38,253 nucleotides of DNA from Chitinophagales bacterium 33-2 (lineage in GTDB: Bacteria > Bacteroidota > Bacteroidia > Chitinophagales > Chitinophagaceae). Below the pieces are notes generated by a model. The model was not told where the DNA came from and did not search any database. It saw only the letters and a program-made list of their open reading frames with translations. The stretch is from NCBI GenBank assembly GCA_002050435.1, contig MWYV01000004.1, positions 1 through 38,253 on the forward strand, written 5' to 3'. The position numbers and the translations under genes are program-made. Positions 7,993-17,600 of the stretch are shown here, one piece after another (the stretch's first letter is position 1; the number at the start of each line of letters is the position of its first letter).

Positions 7993-9798
7993 ATGAATAA
8001 CGAAACTACTATACATGTGCATGACGGTTCAGTGCTGCATGATGATCATCACAACGGTCATCATCATAAAGAAACCTTTATCACAAAATATATTTTTAGC
8101 CAGGATCACAAAACCATTGCAAAGCAATTCCTGATTACGGGAATCATCTGGGCCATCATTGGTGCCCTGTTCTCCGTTCTTTTCAGGTTGCAGTTGGGTT
8201 ATCCCGATCAGTCCTTTCCCATTCTTGAAACCTTTTTTGGTAAGTGGGGACAGGGCGGAAAGATCAATCCTGAATTTTATTATGCCCTCATCACCATGCA
8301 CGGAACCATCCTGGTATTCTTTGTATTGACTGCAGGACTGAGCGGAACGTTTGCGAATTTGCTCATTCCACTTCAGGTAGGTGCGCGTGATATGGCTTCG
8401 CCTTTCATGAACATGCTTTCTTACTGGTTCTTCTTCATGGCCAGCGTGGTAATGATGACTTCATTATTTGTACAAACAGGACCTGCAAGTGGTGGCTGGA
8501 CCATGTACCCGCCGCTCAGTGCACTGGCACTGGCGCAGCCGGGATCAAAAATGGGGGCGGATTTGTGGTTGATCAGTATGGCACTTTTCGTTGTGTCATC
8601 ACTGTTAGGTGGTTTAAATTATATCGCAACCATATTGAACATGCGTACCAAGGGAATGAGCATGACAAGATTGCCGCTGACCATCTGGGCTTTATTCTTT
8701 ACCGCTATCCTGGGTGTATTGTCCTTCCCGGTTTTGTTATCAGGTTTCATCCTTTTACTTTTCGACCGTCATCTCGGTACCAGCTTTTATTTAAGTGATA
8801 TTTATGTAGCGGGACAAATACTTCCAAACGAAGGAGGTTCTGCCATTCTTTATCAACACCTTTTCTGGTTCCTGGGTCATCCGGAAGTATATATCATCAT
8901 CCTTCCTGCAATGGGAATGGTGTCGGAGATCCTTAGTGTAAATTCAAGAAAACCCATTTTCGGTTATATGGCGATGGTAGGTTCCTTATTTGCAATTACC
9001 ATCCTTGCCTTCCTGGTTTGGGCGCACCACATGTTTGTAACCGGGATGAACCCGTTCCTGGGTTCCGTCTTCGTGTTGCTTACACTTTTGATCGCCATTC
9101 CATCAGCCATTAAAGTATTCAACTGGATCACCACCATCTGGAGGGGAAACGTCAGGTTCACGCCTGCCATGCTGTTCTCCATTGGTTTTGTAAGTATGTT
9201 TATTTCCGGTGGATTAACAGGCATCTGGCTTGGAAATTCAACGATTGATATTCATGTGCACGATACCTATTTTGTAGTTGCCCACTTCCACATTGTAATG
9301 GGTGTGTCGGCCTTCTTCGGAATGTTTGCGGGTGTATATCACTGGTTTCCTAAAATGTTCGGTCGTTATTTGAACAGCACATTGGGGTACATACATTTTT
9401 GGGTGACCATCGTAGGCGCTTACCTTATTTTCTGGCCAATGCACTACATGGGTCTTGCAGGTGTGCCACGCCGTTATCTTGATTTCAGTCTGTGGACAAC
9501 GTTCAACCAGTTCAACGACCTGAATAAATTCATCAGTGTAGTGACCATCATTGTATTTGCAGTGAACCTGATGTTTGTTTTCAACTTCTTTTATTCCATG
9601 ATCAAAGGAAGAAAAGTGAGGTCTGCAAATCCTTGGAGCGCAAATACACTGGAATGGACCACACCAATCAATCCGGGACATGGTAACTGGGAAGGTGATA
9701 TTCCGGAAGTTTACCGTTGGCCATACGATTATGGTAAAGATGGAAGAGAATACATCCCTCAAACCGAGCCCTATAAGCCCGGGGAAAAGGTGCATTAG
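7993..9798 (+). CDS. coxA: Cytochrome c oxidase subunit I (aa3, A-type heme-copper oxidase)
   Basis: The 601-residue protein has about twelve to thirteen membrane helices and all the expected metal ligands: His103 (MHGT), His296 with Tyr300 in GHPEVY (the His-Tyr crosslink pair), His345-His346 (WAHHMFVTG), and His431 and His433 (HFHIVMG). Glu298 in GHPEVY and Asp133 plus Asn140 of the D-channel region (DMASPFMN) are present, marking it as an A1-type proton-pumping oxidase. The N terminus is unusual: eight of residues 8-25 are histidine. The C-terminal segment after the last helix is hydrophilic. It forms the catalytic core with coxB and the subunit III genes downstream. Confidence 0.97.
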   Translation: MNNETTIHVHDGSVLHDDHHNGHHHKETFITKYIFSQDHKTIAKQFLITGIIWAIIGALFSVLFRLQLGYPDQSFPILETFFGKWGQGGKINPEFYYALITMHGTILVFFVLTAGLSGTFANLLIPLQVGARDMASPFMNMLSYWFFFMASVVMMTSLFVQTGPASGGWTMYPPLSALALAQPGSKMGADLWLISMALFVVSSLLGGLNYIATILNMRTKGMSMTRLPLTIWALFFTAILGVLSFPVLLSGFILLLFDRHLGTSFYLSDIYVAGQILPNEGGSAILYQHLFWFLGHPEVYIIILPAMGMVSEILSVNSRKPIFGYMAMVGSLFAITILAFLVWAHHMFVTGMNPFLGSVFVLLTLLIAIPSAIKVFNWITTIWRGNVRFTPAMLFSIGFVSMFISGGLTGIWLGNSTIDIHVHDTYFVVAHFHIVMGVSAFFGMFAGVYHWFPKMFGRYLNSTLGYIHFWVTIVGAYLIFWPMHYMGLAGVPRRYLDFSLWTTFNQFNDLNKFISVVTIIVFAVNLMFVFNFFYSMIKGRKVRSANPWSANTLEWTTPINPGHGNWEGDIPEVYRWPYDYGKDGREYIPQTEPYKPGEKVH

Positions 9799-9833
9799 TT
9801 TTTTGAAAGTGTTTCGACACATAAAGAATCATT

Positions 9834-10814
9834 ATGGGTCATGACGAGGTAACCGCTCGAAAAAACAATAAGCTCCGGGATTACCTGCAGCTTACAAAAC
9901 CATCACTGAACATTATGGTGGTCTTTTCAAGCGTGGTTTGTTACCTGCTCGCACCCAAAGTTGTGGAATACGACTGGGTGAGGATCGCTCTTTTATTTGT
10001 TGGTGGTTTCCTGGTTACAGGCAGTGCGAATGCCATTAACCAGGCAGTTGAAAAAGATACCGATGCGGTAATGAAGCGAACTGCTTCAAGACCTGTGGCA
10101 TCAGGAAGGATGGATCCGGCGGAAGCCTGGACCTTTGCCATTCTTACCGGAATGGTTGGGATCACCATCCTGGGTTATTTTTTTAACTGGCAGTGTGCGG
10201 CCCTTGCAACGTTAAGTTTGTTCTTGTATGCATTCGTTTATACGCCTTTGAAGAAGGTCAATGCGATTGCAGTTTTAATAGGCGCTTTCCCCGGTGCGCT
10301 GCCTTGTTTGATAGGCTGGTCCGCGGGAAACGATTCGATCTTTGACACAGGAAATGGTTGGAAAGACTACGGTGGATGGATACTGTTTGGTATTCAATTC
10401 CTGTGGCAATTCCCGCACTTCTGGGCAATCGCCTGGATCGCGCATAAGGATTACAGTGGGGCAGGTTTTAAATTGCTACCCTCTGAAAAAGGTCCAACCA
10501 AATTCACAGCCCTGCAAACCATTATCTATGCACTTTTGCTGATACCGGTTTGCACGCTTCCCTACCTGGTAAACCTTACCGGGTCTGCAAGCCTGATCGT
10601 GGTAATGATGGCAAATATTTTTCTCATCATTCAGTGCATAAGGCTGTACAGATCGATGGATTCCAGGGCGGCAAGAAGGGTAATGTTCAGCAGTTATATT
10701 TACCTGCCGATCGTTTTCCTTGCGCTGTTGAGTGACAAGATCCCAAATGCCGCCAGCAGGTATATGGGATTTGAAATAAATAATTTTAGTTCTTTATTTT
10801 TTAACTGGATGTGA
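9834..10814 (+). CDS. ctaB: Heme O synthase (protoheme IX farnesyltransferase)
   Basis: This UbiA-family membrane prenyltransferase of 326 residues transfers a farnesyl group to heme B to give heme O, the precursor of heme A for the oxidase encoded around it. The first Asp-rich motif is clear: NAINQAVEKDTDAVM (residues 66-80), followed by KRTASRPVASG. About nine hydrophobic helices follow. Its insertion between coxA and the subunit III genes is common in Bacteroidota. The stop overlaps the next start (TGATG at 10812-10816), which implies translational coupling. No heme A synthase (ctaA) is seen in the window. Confidence 0.95.
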   Translation: MGHDEVTARKNNKLRDYLQLTKPSLNIMVVFSSVVCYLLAPKVVEYDWVRIALLFVGGFLVTGSANAINQAVEKDTDAVMKRTASRPVASGRMDPAEAWTFAILTGMVGITILGYFFNWQCAALATLSLFLYAFVYTPLKKVNAIAVLIGAFPGALPCLIGWSAGNDSIFDTGNGWKDYGGWILFGIQFLWQFPHFWAIAWIAHKDYSGAGFKLLPSEKGPTKFTALQTIIYALLLIPVCTLPYLVNLTGSASLIVVMMANIFLIIQCIRLYRSMDSRAARRVMFSSYIYLPIVFLALLSDKIPNAASRYMGFEINNFSSLFFNWM

Positions 10815-11407
10815 TGTTGAGTGATATCAGATTGAAAAGTGAAATAAACCCGATGGGAGATCAGAGAAACAGGATTCATCCGCACAAATTTGCCCTCTGG
10901 GTGGCCATTGCAAGCATGATCATGATGTTTGCAGGACTTACCAGTGCCTATATTGTAAAAAGCGGACAGGCTTCCTGGCAGGAAGTGCAAACGCCTGTAT
11001 GGTTCTGGTATTCAACTGCGGTCATCATCGTGAGCAGCCTCACCATGCAGGTTGCTTTAAGGGCCATGAAGCAAAGGCAAATGGCGCAATACCGTAGCCT
11101 GTTGTTGATCACCTTGTTGCTGGGTATAGCATTTGTGGCATTGCAATGGGTAGGGTTTAAATGGTTATGGACGCATGGCGTGCGACTGGAAGGTGCAGGT
11201 GAAGGACAGTTCTTATACATCATTTTTGGTTTGCATGCTTTGCATGTAATGGGCGGCATCATCGCTTTACTGGTGATCCTGCTGCGCCAGTATTTTGGTA
11301 AGGTGATCAGTTACAATACCACGTCAACAGAAGTGATGAGCACTTACTGGCATTTCGTGGATATATTATGGATCTACCTGCTGGTGTTCTTTATTTATAT
11401 TGGTTAA
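10814..11407 (+). CDS. Heme-copper oxidase subunit III, short copy
   Basis: The product, about 197 residues, has five membrane helices and the subunit III end pattern (STYWHFVDILWIYLLVFFIY). I prefer ATG at 10814, whose A is the last base of the ctaB stop; the GTG at 10811 would add one residue. Subunit III stabilises the catalytic core and its proton uptake and carries no metal. A second, longer subunit III follows immediately, so the operon has two. By family order this first copy is the more divergent one, and both are likely built into the same complex. Confidence 0.9.
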   Translation: MLSDIRLKSEINPMGDQRNRIHPHKFALWVAIASMIMMFAGLTSAYIVKSGQASWQEVQTPVWFWYSTAVIIVSSLTMQVALRAMKQRQMAQYRSLLLITLLLGIAFVALQWVGFKWLWTHGVRLEGAGEGQFLYIIFGLHALHVMGGIIALLVILLRQYFGKVISYNTTSTEVMSTYWHFVDILWIYLLVFFIYIG

Positions 11408-11467
11408 AAGGCCCGCGGCTCAATAAATTAATCGTTTCGATCAGCGGAACAGAAAAGAATAAAAAAT

Positions 11468-12337
11468 ATGTCAACTGCTGCAGTAACAAAGGCAAATTGG
11501 TGGAACGGAGGAAAAAGCCCCTTCAATCTTGAATATGGCAAACTCATGATGTGGTACTTCCTCATGAGTGATGCTTTTACTTTTGGCGCATTCCTGATCT
11601 CTTATGGTACCATTCGGTTCTCCCAGAATTTCTGGCCCGATCCAAACGTGGTCTTTAATGCATTTCCTTTTGCAGGCCATGCCAACCTCCCACTCGCTTT
11701 TGTGAGTCTGATGACCTTTATCCTGATCATGAGTTCTGTTACCATGGTACTTGCCGTTCATGCCGGACACCACAACGATAAAAAAGGCGTGGTGAAATGG
11801 CTGATCTGGACAATTGTTGGTGGTATTGCTTTCCTTGCCTGCCAGGCCTGGGAATGGACACACATGATTACAGCGGAACATGCGGTGCTTACCGACGGTA
11901 CACTGGATGTGATCGGACAAACAACCAAGGTGAATCCATGGGGTAATCCTGTTGATATGGCACAAGCTACAGCAGCACTGAACAATACTTCACATGAAGG
12001 ACTTGTAAAGCTGGCGCATATTGAAAACCAGGCAAAGAGTTTCCAGCAACTGGGCGTACTTTCCGATGCTACGCTTAAAGGAATGATCAAACTGGAACAG
12101 CTGCACGTAAGAGAATCCGGTCCTGTTGCCTTTGGTGGTTTCTTTTATGGCATTACAGGTTTCCACGGCTTTCACGTATTCTCAGGCGTGATCATCAATA
12201 TTGTGATGCTTATCATGACGCAGAAAAATGTATTTCATAACAGGGGCCACTACCTCATGATCGAAAAGGCAGGTTTATACTGGCACTTTGTTGACCTGGT
12301 ATGGGTATTCGTTTTCCTTTGCTTTTATCTTATCTAA
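11468..12337 (+). CDS. coxC: Cytochrome c oxidase subunit III, long copy
   Basis: The 289-residue subunit III-like protein begins with a soluble segment, then LMMWYFLMSDAFTFGAFL. It ends with the family signature GLYWHFVDLVWVFVFLCF. Between helices at about residues 130-220 there is an extra-membrane insertion rich in Ala, Asn, Gln and Leu that is absent from the short copy upstream. The helix after it carries the conserved GFHGFHVFSG. It lies 60 bases after the first subunit III and 20 bases before subunit IV. Its role is structural and modulatory within the oxidase. Confidence 0.93.
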   Translation: MSTAAVTKANWWNGGKSPFNLEYGKLMMWYFLMSDAFTFGAFLISYGTIRFSQNFWPDPNVVFNAFPFAGHANLPLAFVSLMTFILIMSSVTMVLAVHAGHHNDKKGVVKWLIWTIVGGIAFLACQAWEWTHMITAEHAVLTDGTLDVIGQTTKVNPWGNPVDMAQATAALNNTSHEGLVKLAHIENQAKSFQQLGVLSDATLKGMIKLEQLHVRESGPVAFGGFFYGITGFHGFHVFSGVIINIVMLIMTQKNVFHNRGHYLMIEKAGLYWHFVDLVWVFVFLCFYLI

Positions 12338-12357
12338 CCAACTTATCAGAATTATAA

Positions 12358-12789
12358 ATGGAACATAATACACATTCAACGGAAGCGGCACCTCACGCAG
12401 ATGATAAGGCGGTAGTGAAAAGAATCTGGCGTACATTCTGGATCCTGCTGATCATCACCATTATTGAACTTTTAATGGGTTTATCGATGTATGCCGTGGA
12501 AATGCCTGGGTGGGTCGTGCTTTTTCTCAAAGGAGTGATCTGCATTCTTACCCTTGCAAAAGCATTTTATATCGTGGCGGTTTTTATGCACCTGGGTGAT
12601 GAGATCAGAAATATGATCATGACCATTGTAGTGCCCCTGTTTCTCTTCGTATGGTTTATTACAGCCTTTCTTTGGGATGGGAATTCGTTTAGGACGATGC
12701 GCAACAAGTATGACAAATTTAAACTGGAAAAGACCATGCCCAAAGACCAGAAAACAAGCGACTCGGCCAGGCATGGATTTGGCGGTTAA
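12358..12789 (+). CDS. coxD: Cytochrome c oxidase subunit IV, prokaryotic type
   Basis: The small membrane protein (143 residues) has three hydrophobic helices (about 25-45, 52-75 and 84-103) and a charged C-terminal tail of about 40 residues. This matches the prokaryotic COX4 family that caps many oxidase operons. A histidine-containing hydrophilic N terminus precedes the first helix. The stop is followed within 25 bases by a strong terminator, so this is the last gene of the act-cox transcript. Confidence 0.88.
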   Translation: MEHNTHSTEAAPHADDKAVVKRIWRTFWILLIITIIELLMGLSMYAVEMPGWVVLFLKGVICILTLAKAFYIVAVFMHLGDEIRNMIMTIVVPLFLFVWFITAFLWDGNSFRTMRNKYDKFKLEKTMPKDQKTSDSARHGFGG

Positions 12790-12813
12790 GGTGCTGTTAT
12801 TATTAAATGTACT

Positions 12814-12851
12814 AACCACCGCCATCTTATTTTTGCGCGGTGGTTTTTTTT
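12814..12851 (+). terminator. Rho-independent terminator of the act-cox operon
   Basis: A perfect 9-bp stem (AACCACCGC at 12814-12822 pairing with GCGGTGGTT at 12837-12845) is followed directly by T residues to 12851. It stands just after subunit IV and separates the oxidase genes from the SCO/DUF420 pair. Confidence 0.9.
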
Positions 12852-12949
12852 AGGTTGAAGTACAAAGGCACAAGGCGCATGTGTTGAAAAACCATCTAAC
12901 CATCTAACCCCTAAACGCTAACCTAACCCCCAACCTTCCCCAAAAAAGC

Positions 12950-13777
12950 ATGAACAAAAAAGCCCTTTACGGAATTCTCCTTGCTATGCTGCTGCCTTTG
13001 GCTGGTTATGTGATCCTGAAAAAGTCATCGGAAAAGGGCGTGGTGATGCCGCGGAAATATTATGCCGATTCGGTGATCACTTCTACAAAAGATGGGAAGC
13101 GATACAGCGATACCGTATGGCACCAGATGCCGGATATAACTTTTACAAACCAGCTGGGAGAAAAAGTTTCATGGAAGGATATGGAAGGAAAGATCATTCT
13201 GGCTGATTTTTTCTTTACGCATTGTCCCACCATTTGCGCTGCAATGACCCGCAACATGAAAGAATTGCAGAATGGCATTCACAACCATGAAAAAGCAGGC
13301 ACACGGGAACCCAATTTTATCCAGTTCCTTTCCATCAGCATTGACCCTGAAAGAGACAGCGTAAGGAATCTGAAAAAATGGGCCGACAGGTTCCAGGTTG
13401 ATCCTTCCAACTGGTGGCTGGTAACCGGCGACCGGAAAGAAATTTATGATCTCTCCATCAATCACATGAAATTGCTGGCGCAGGACGGCGAATTGATCGA
13501 CAGCAATTTTTTGCATACCGATTTTTTTGTGCTGCTTGACAGGAACAGGGTGGTAAGAGGTTATTATCATGGACTGGATGAAAAAGAACTTGCAAGGTTA
13601 TCGCACGACATTGTATTGCTGGCACTGGAAAAAGATCCGAAAAGAAAATCCTTTTTTGCCGGTAAACTTGAACTCCTTGGAATTGTTTTTCTTATTTCAG
13701 CACTTGCCATCATCATATTGATCACTTTTTTAAAAAAGGACCGCAGAAGAAATGAACCTAAGCCTGCCAAAGAATGA
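12950..13777 (+). CDS. SCO1/SenC-family copper chaperone for the CuA site
   Basis: The 275-residue thioredoxin-fold protein has an N-terminal membrane anchor (residues 5-22). The copper site is CPTIC (C92 and C96 in THCPTICAAM) plus His189 (NFLHTDFF), the full SCO ligand set. A second hydrophobic helix near the C terminus (about 240-262) is followed by a basic tail, so the protein may be anchored at both ends. SCO proteins deliver copper to or reduce the cysteines of the CuA site of subunit II, encoded upstream. A C-rich CTAACC-type run fills the leader (12885-12940). The last 26 bases overlap the next gene. Confidence 0.92.
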   Translation: MNKKALYGILLAMLLPLAGYVILKKSSEKGVVMPRKYYADSVITSTKDGKRYSDTVWHQMPDITFTNQLGEKVSWKDMEGKIILADFFFTHCPTICAAMTRNMKELQNGIHNHEKAGTREPNFIQFLSISIDPERDSVRNLKKWADRFQVDPSNWWLVTGDRKEIYDLSINHMKLLAQDGELIDSNFLHTDFFVLLDRNRVVRGYYHGLDEKELARLSHDIVLLALEKDPKRKSFFAGKLELLGIVFLISALAIIILITFLKKDRRRNEPKPAKE

Positions 13778-14330
13778 TAAGAAAGCAAGGATCCTCATCT
13801 TTAGCTTTTCCATTATCGTGTTTGTTGCTGTGACCTTACTGGAAAGAGTTACACTGAATGTAAATCTTGGGTTTGACGTGCACATTTTTGCGCTTACCAA
13901 CGCGGTGATCAATTCGATTGTGGCGATACTGCTTGTAGCAGGACTTATTGCTGCAAAAAAGGGCAACTACACAGCACACAGGAATATCATGCTGACTGCA
14001 ATAATTTTGTCAGTCATTTTTTTAATCACCTACATACTGCACCATTTATTTGCAGGCTCCACCTGGTATGGAGACCTTGATAAAAACGGTATTGTTGATG
14101 AAGCGGAAAAAGCAGTGGCCGGCTCGATGCGGTATATTTATTTCGTTATTCTTGGTACGCATATTCTTCTTGCAGGTGTGTCTTTACCCTTTATTCTTTT
14201 TTCTGCCTACCGTGCGCTCACCGGAGAAAATGCCAAACACCGCAAACTCGCTAAGGTCACCTGGCCCATGTGGTTTTATGTTGCAGTTTCAGGTCCGGTG
14301 GTGTATTTGATGATCAGCAGGTTTTATTAG
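13752..14330 (+). CDS. DUF420 membrane protein (CtaM/YozB-like) with an EF-hand-like loop
   Basis: The 192-residue protein has five predicted helices and the DUF420 pattern, including ITYILHHLFAG and MWFYVAVSGPVVYLM. A DUF420 member in Staphylococcus (CtaM) is needed for a functional aa3-type oxidase, and this gene overlaps the SCO gene behind the cox cluster, so a role in oxidase assembly is a fair inference. Residues 108-119 (DLDKNGIVDEAE) match the canonical 12-residue EF-hand loop at positions 1, 3, 5, 6, 8, 9 and 12. It sits in the loop between two helices where many DUF420 proteins have only a short turn. Confidence 0.88.
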   Translation: MNLSLPKNDKKARILIFSFSIIVFVAVTLLERVTLNVNLGFDVHIFALTNAVINSIVAILLVAGLIAAKKGNYTAHRNIMLTAIILSVIFLITYILHHLFAGSTWYGDLDKNGIVDEAEKAVAGSMRYIYFVILGTHILLAGVSLPFILFSAYRALTGENAKHRKLAKVTWPMWFYVAVSGPVVYLMISRFY

Positions 14331-14541
14331 GGGAATGGTGGGTGAATGGTTGTTGAACTGTTGTTGAACAGTAGTTGAACGGTTGTTGAATGGCTGCCGC
14401 AGTCCATCGAAACTTGACCAGGTAAAATAGTGTTAGGTTAAAAGTGAATGACTATATTTCCCCATTACCATTTCGCCACTCCCCAATCGATACCTCATTT
14501 CCTCCGTGTTAACTCTGTGTTTTCTGTGCCTCCGCGGTTCA
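14331..14541. repeat. Dispersed bipartite repeat, partial copy, in the gap before the AsmA-like gene
   Basis: The gap 14331-14673 has no gene. Its first part (14331-14398) is a run of GTTGTTGAAC words with an 11-base period. Its later part (14501-14541) has the CTCCGTGTT...TGTGCCTCCGCGGTTCAA block. These two blocks are the halves of the tandem unit at 27471-28110, here separated by about 100 unrelated bases. Between 14552 and 14572 there is a small CCTGC/GCAGG hairpin. I see no convincing promoter. Confidence 0.75.
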
Positions 14542-14673
14542 ATATTATTAGATGAATGCCTGCGGATAAAGCGGCAGGTAGGACAAATACATCCTTTCCC
14601 ATAACGTTAAAATCGTAAAAGCCCCTTTTTTTCTCTGTTGGCAATGATTATTTTGCTGCTTCCAATAGAACCA

Positions 14674-17600
14674 ATGAAAAAATTTCTAAAATATACCGGC
14701 ATTTCGCTTCTTGCCCTGTTGCTGATCATTTTTCTGATCCCTGTTTTTTTTAAGTCAAAGATCCTTGCCGTTGTAAAAGAAGAGATCAACCATAACATAG
14801 AAGCAAAAGTTGATTTTAAAGACCTCAGCATCTCCTGGTTCAGTAACTTTCCAAAACTTACACTGGCCCTGGAAGACATTACTGTCATCGGAAAAGGAGA
14901 TTTTGAAAGTGATACTTTACTAAGTGCAACATCACTTGACGCAGCGGTCAATATCATGAGCATCATCAGGCAGAAAGACATGAAGATCTATTCTGTTTTT
15001 TTACAATCACCCCGCGTTCATGCCATCGTAAATAAAGAAGGTAGGGCTAACTGGGATATCGCTCAAGCGGATACAACGGCAACAATAGATTCGCTTTCTG
15101 CATTCCAATTCAATCTCGAAAAATATGAGATCAGTGATGGATTTATAGTTTATGATGACAGGCAGGCCGGCATGTTGGCACGCATTGAAGGACTGAACCA
15201 CAAAGGCAGTGGTGATTTTAACCAGGACCTTTTTATGTTGTCAACCAGCACTGCTGCAACATCGGCCAGTTTTATGTATGCGGGAATTCCTTACCTGGCC
15301 CAGACAAAAACCAATATCAATGCCGACATTGAAATCAATAACCAGACATCAACCTATAGTTTTAAAAATGCAGGTTTTTTGTTGAATGATCTGATGATCA
15401 AAGCCAATGGCTTTTTTCAACTGGTGAACGACAGTACCTATAATATGGACATCAGCTTTGATGCGCCTTCAAATGAATTCAGGAATATTCTTTCGCTGGT
15501 TCCCGCTATTTATAAAAATGATTTTGGCAAGATCAAAACCAGCGGACAGGCTTCTTTCAAAGGTTTTGTAAAAGGAAAGTACAGCAGTACGGAACTGCCT
15601 GCATACGATGTGGACATGAACATCAGCGATGGGTTTTTTCAATATCCCGATCTTCCCAAACCTGTAAAAAACATACAGGTAGCCGCACGCTTTTCTAATG
15701 TGGATGGAAAGATGGACAATACGGTTGTTGATATAAAAAATGCCCATCTCGAATTTGGAGATGCTCCTTTTGATTTTAAATTGTTATTCAGAAATCCTGA
15801 AACTTACAAATACCTTGACTTGCTTGTAAAAGGCAACCTGGATCTTGCTGAAGTTTCAAAATTTGTGAAACTGGAACCCGGTACAACATTATCAGGTATG
15901 TTGAATGCGGATGCCTTTGCCAAAGGAAATCTTTCCGCATTGGAAGCACAAAAAGGGCCATTTTCGGCTGGTGGGTTTTTTAACATCCGTCAATTTAATT
16001 TTTCCTCTAAAGATTTGCCTTTCCCTATTAAAAAAGGAAGTTTTGATATTGGTTTGAAAAATGATGGCGGTGTTGCAGATGCCACTTCCATCAACATCAG
16101 TTCCGGACACATTGAAATGGGCGAAGACGCAATTGATTTTGCACTCAAACTTGACAAGCCCGTTACTGCAATGATATTTAGTGGAAAAGCAAAAGGTGGT
16201 TTGTCGCTTGATAAGGTTCAGAAATTCACCACCCTTGAACCTGGTACCAGTATAAAAGGTATGGTTACTGCGGACATGAATTTTAGCGGTTCAAAAGCTG
16301 ATATAGACAAAGGCAATTATGAAAAGATCAACCTAAATGGAAGTGCAGGTTTTTCAAATATCGGGTATACATCCAAAGAATATCCCGAAGGTGTACAAAT
16401 TCATTCGGCACAACTTGGTTTTAGTGCAGCAAGCGCGGAGCTGCATTCACTGAAAGCAAAATTTCAAAACACCAATTTTACCGCCAGCGGTATATTGAAC
16501 AATTTGATTGCTTATGCGCTGGACAAGGGTTCGCTGAAGGGCACTGTAAATGTATCTGCTGATCGCATTCAGCTCAACCAGTGGATGGGCACACAGCCGG
16601 CAAATACGGAGAACAATGTTTCGGCTACTGAACCTTTCCTTGTTCCTGCTAATATCGACCTGGTGATGAATGCAAAAGCAGGAAATGTGGAATATGATAT
16701 AGTGCAGTATAATAATGTTTCTGGAAAGTTATTGCTTAAGGATGAAACCGTACAACTCAGAGATGTATATACTGAAGCACTTGACGGGCAGGTCAATTTT
16801 AACGGCTCGTATTCAACGAGGACAAATAAAGTTCAACCTGAAATTACCATGGACTATTCCATGAAGGAAGTCAGCATTCAAAAAGCTTTCATGGCTTTTA
16901 ATAGGATGCAGCAGCTGATGCCTTTGGGAAAGTTTTTATCCGGCACTTTAAGTTCACAGTTTGCCATGAATGGAAAACTGGGTGCTGATATGCTTCCAAA
17001 CCTGGCTACACTCACAGGTAAGGGCAATTTTTTATTGATCGAAGGTTTCCTCAGCAAGTTTCAACCTCTTGAAAAACTCGCCTCCATGCTGCAGGTAGAT
17101 GTTTTGAAAGATGTGAGTCTGCGTGATGTAAAAACTTATTTTGAATTTGCAAATGGTAAAGTGCTGGTGAAACCTTTTACACTTAAAGTAAAAGATATTG
17201 ATATGGTAATTGGCGGAACACATGGACTTGATCAGTCTATGGATTATATCCTGGCATTGCATATTCCAAGGAGTTACCTGGGAACTGCGGGAAATAATTT
17301 GGTGAATCAACTCGCTTCTGCAGCCAGTCAAAAAGGTATCCAGGTAAATCTTTCGGAGTATGTGGATCTGAATGTGCGCATGACAGGCAGTATCAATAAT
17401 CCATCCATTAAAACCGATTTAAAGCAGGCTGCAGGTGATATGGGTAATGAACTGAAACAGCAGGCAGTGGGATTTATTCAGCAAAAAGCCGACAGCGCAA
17501 AAAAGGTAGTTACCGATTCGCTTACCAAGGTGAAAGACAGGATTGTGGATGATGCAAAAAAGGATATTCTGGGCAGGATCACCGGCACAAAAGATTCATC

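Noticed and set aside
9238-9822. 194-codon minus-strand frame opposite coxA
   Set aside because: It is a mirror of the histidine-rich helices of subunit I and has no coding character of its own.
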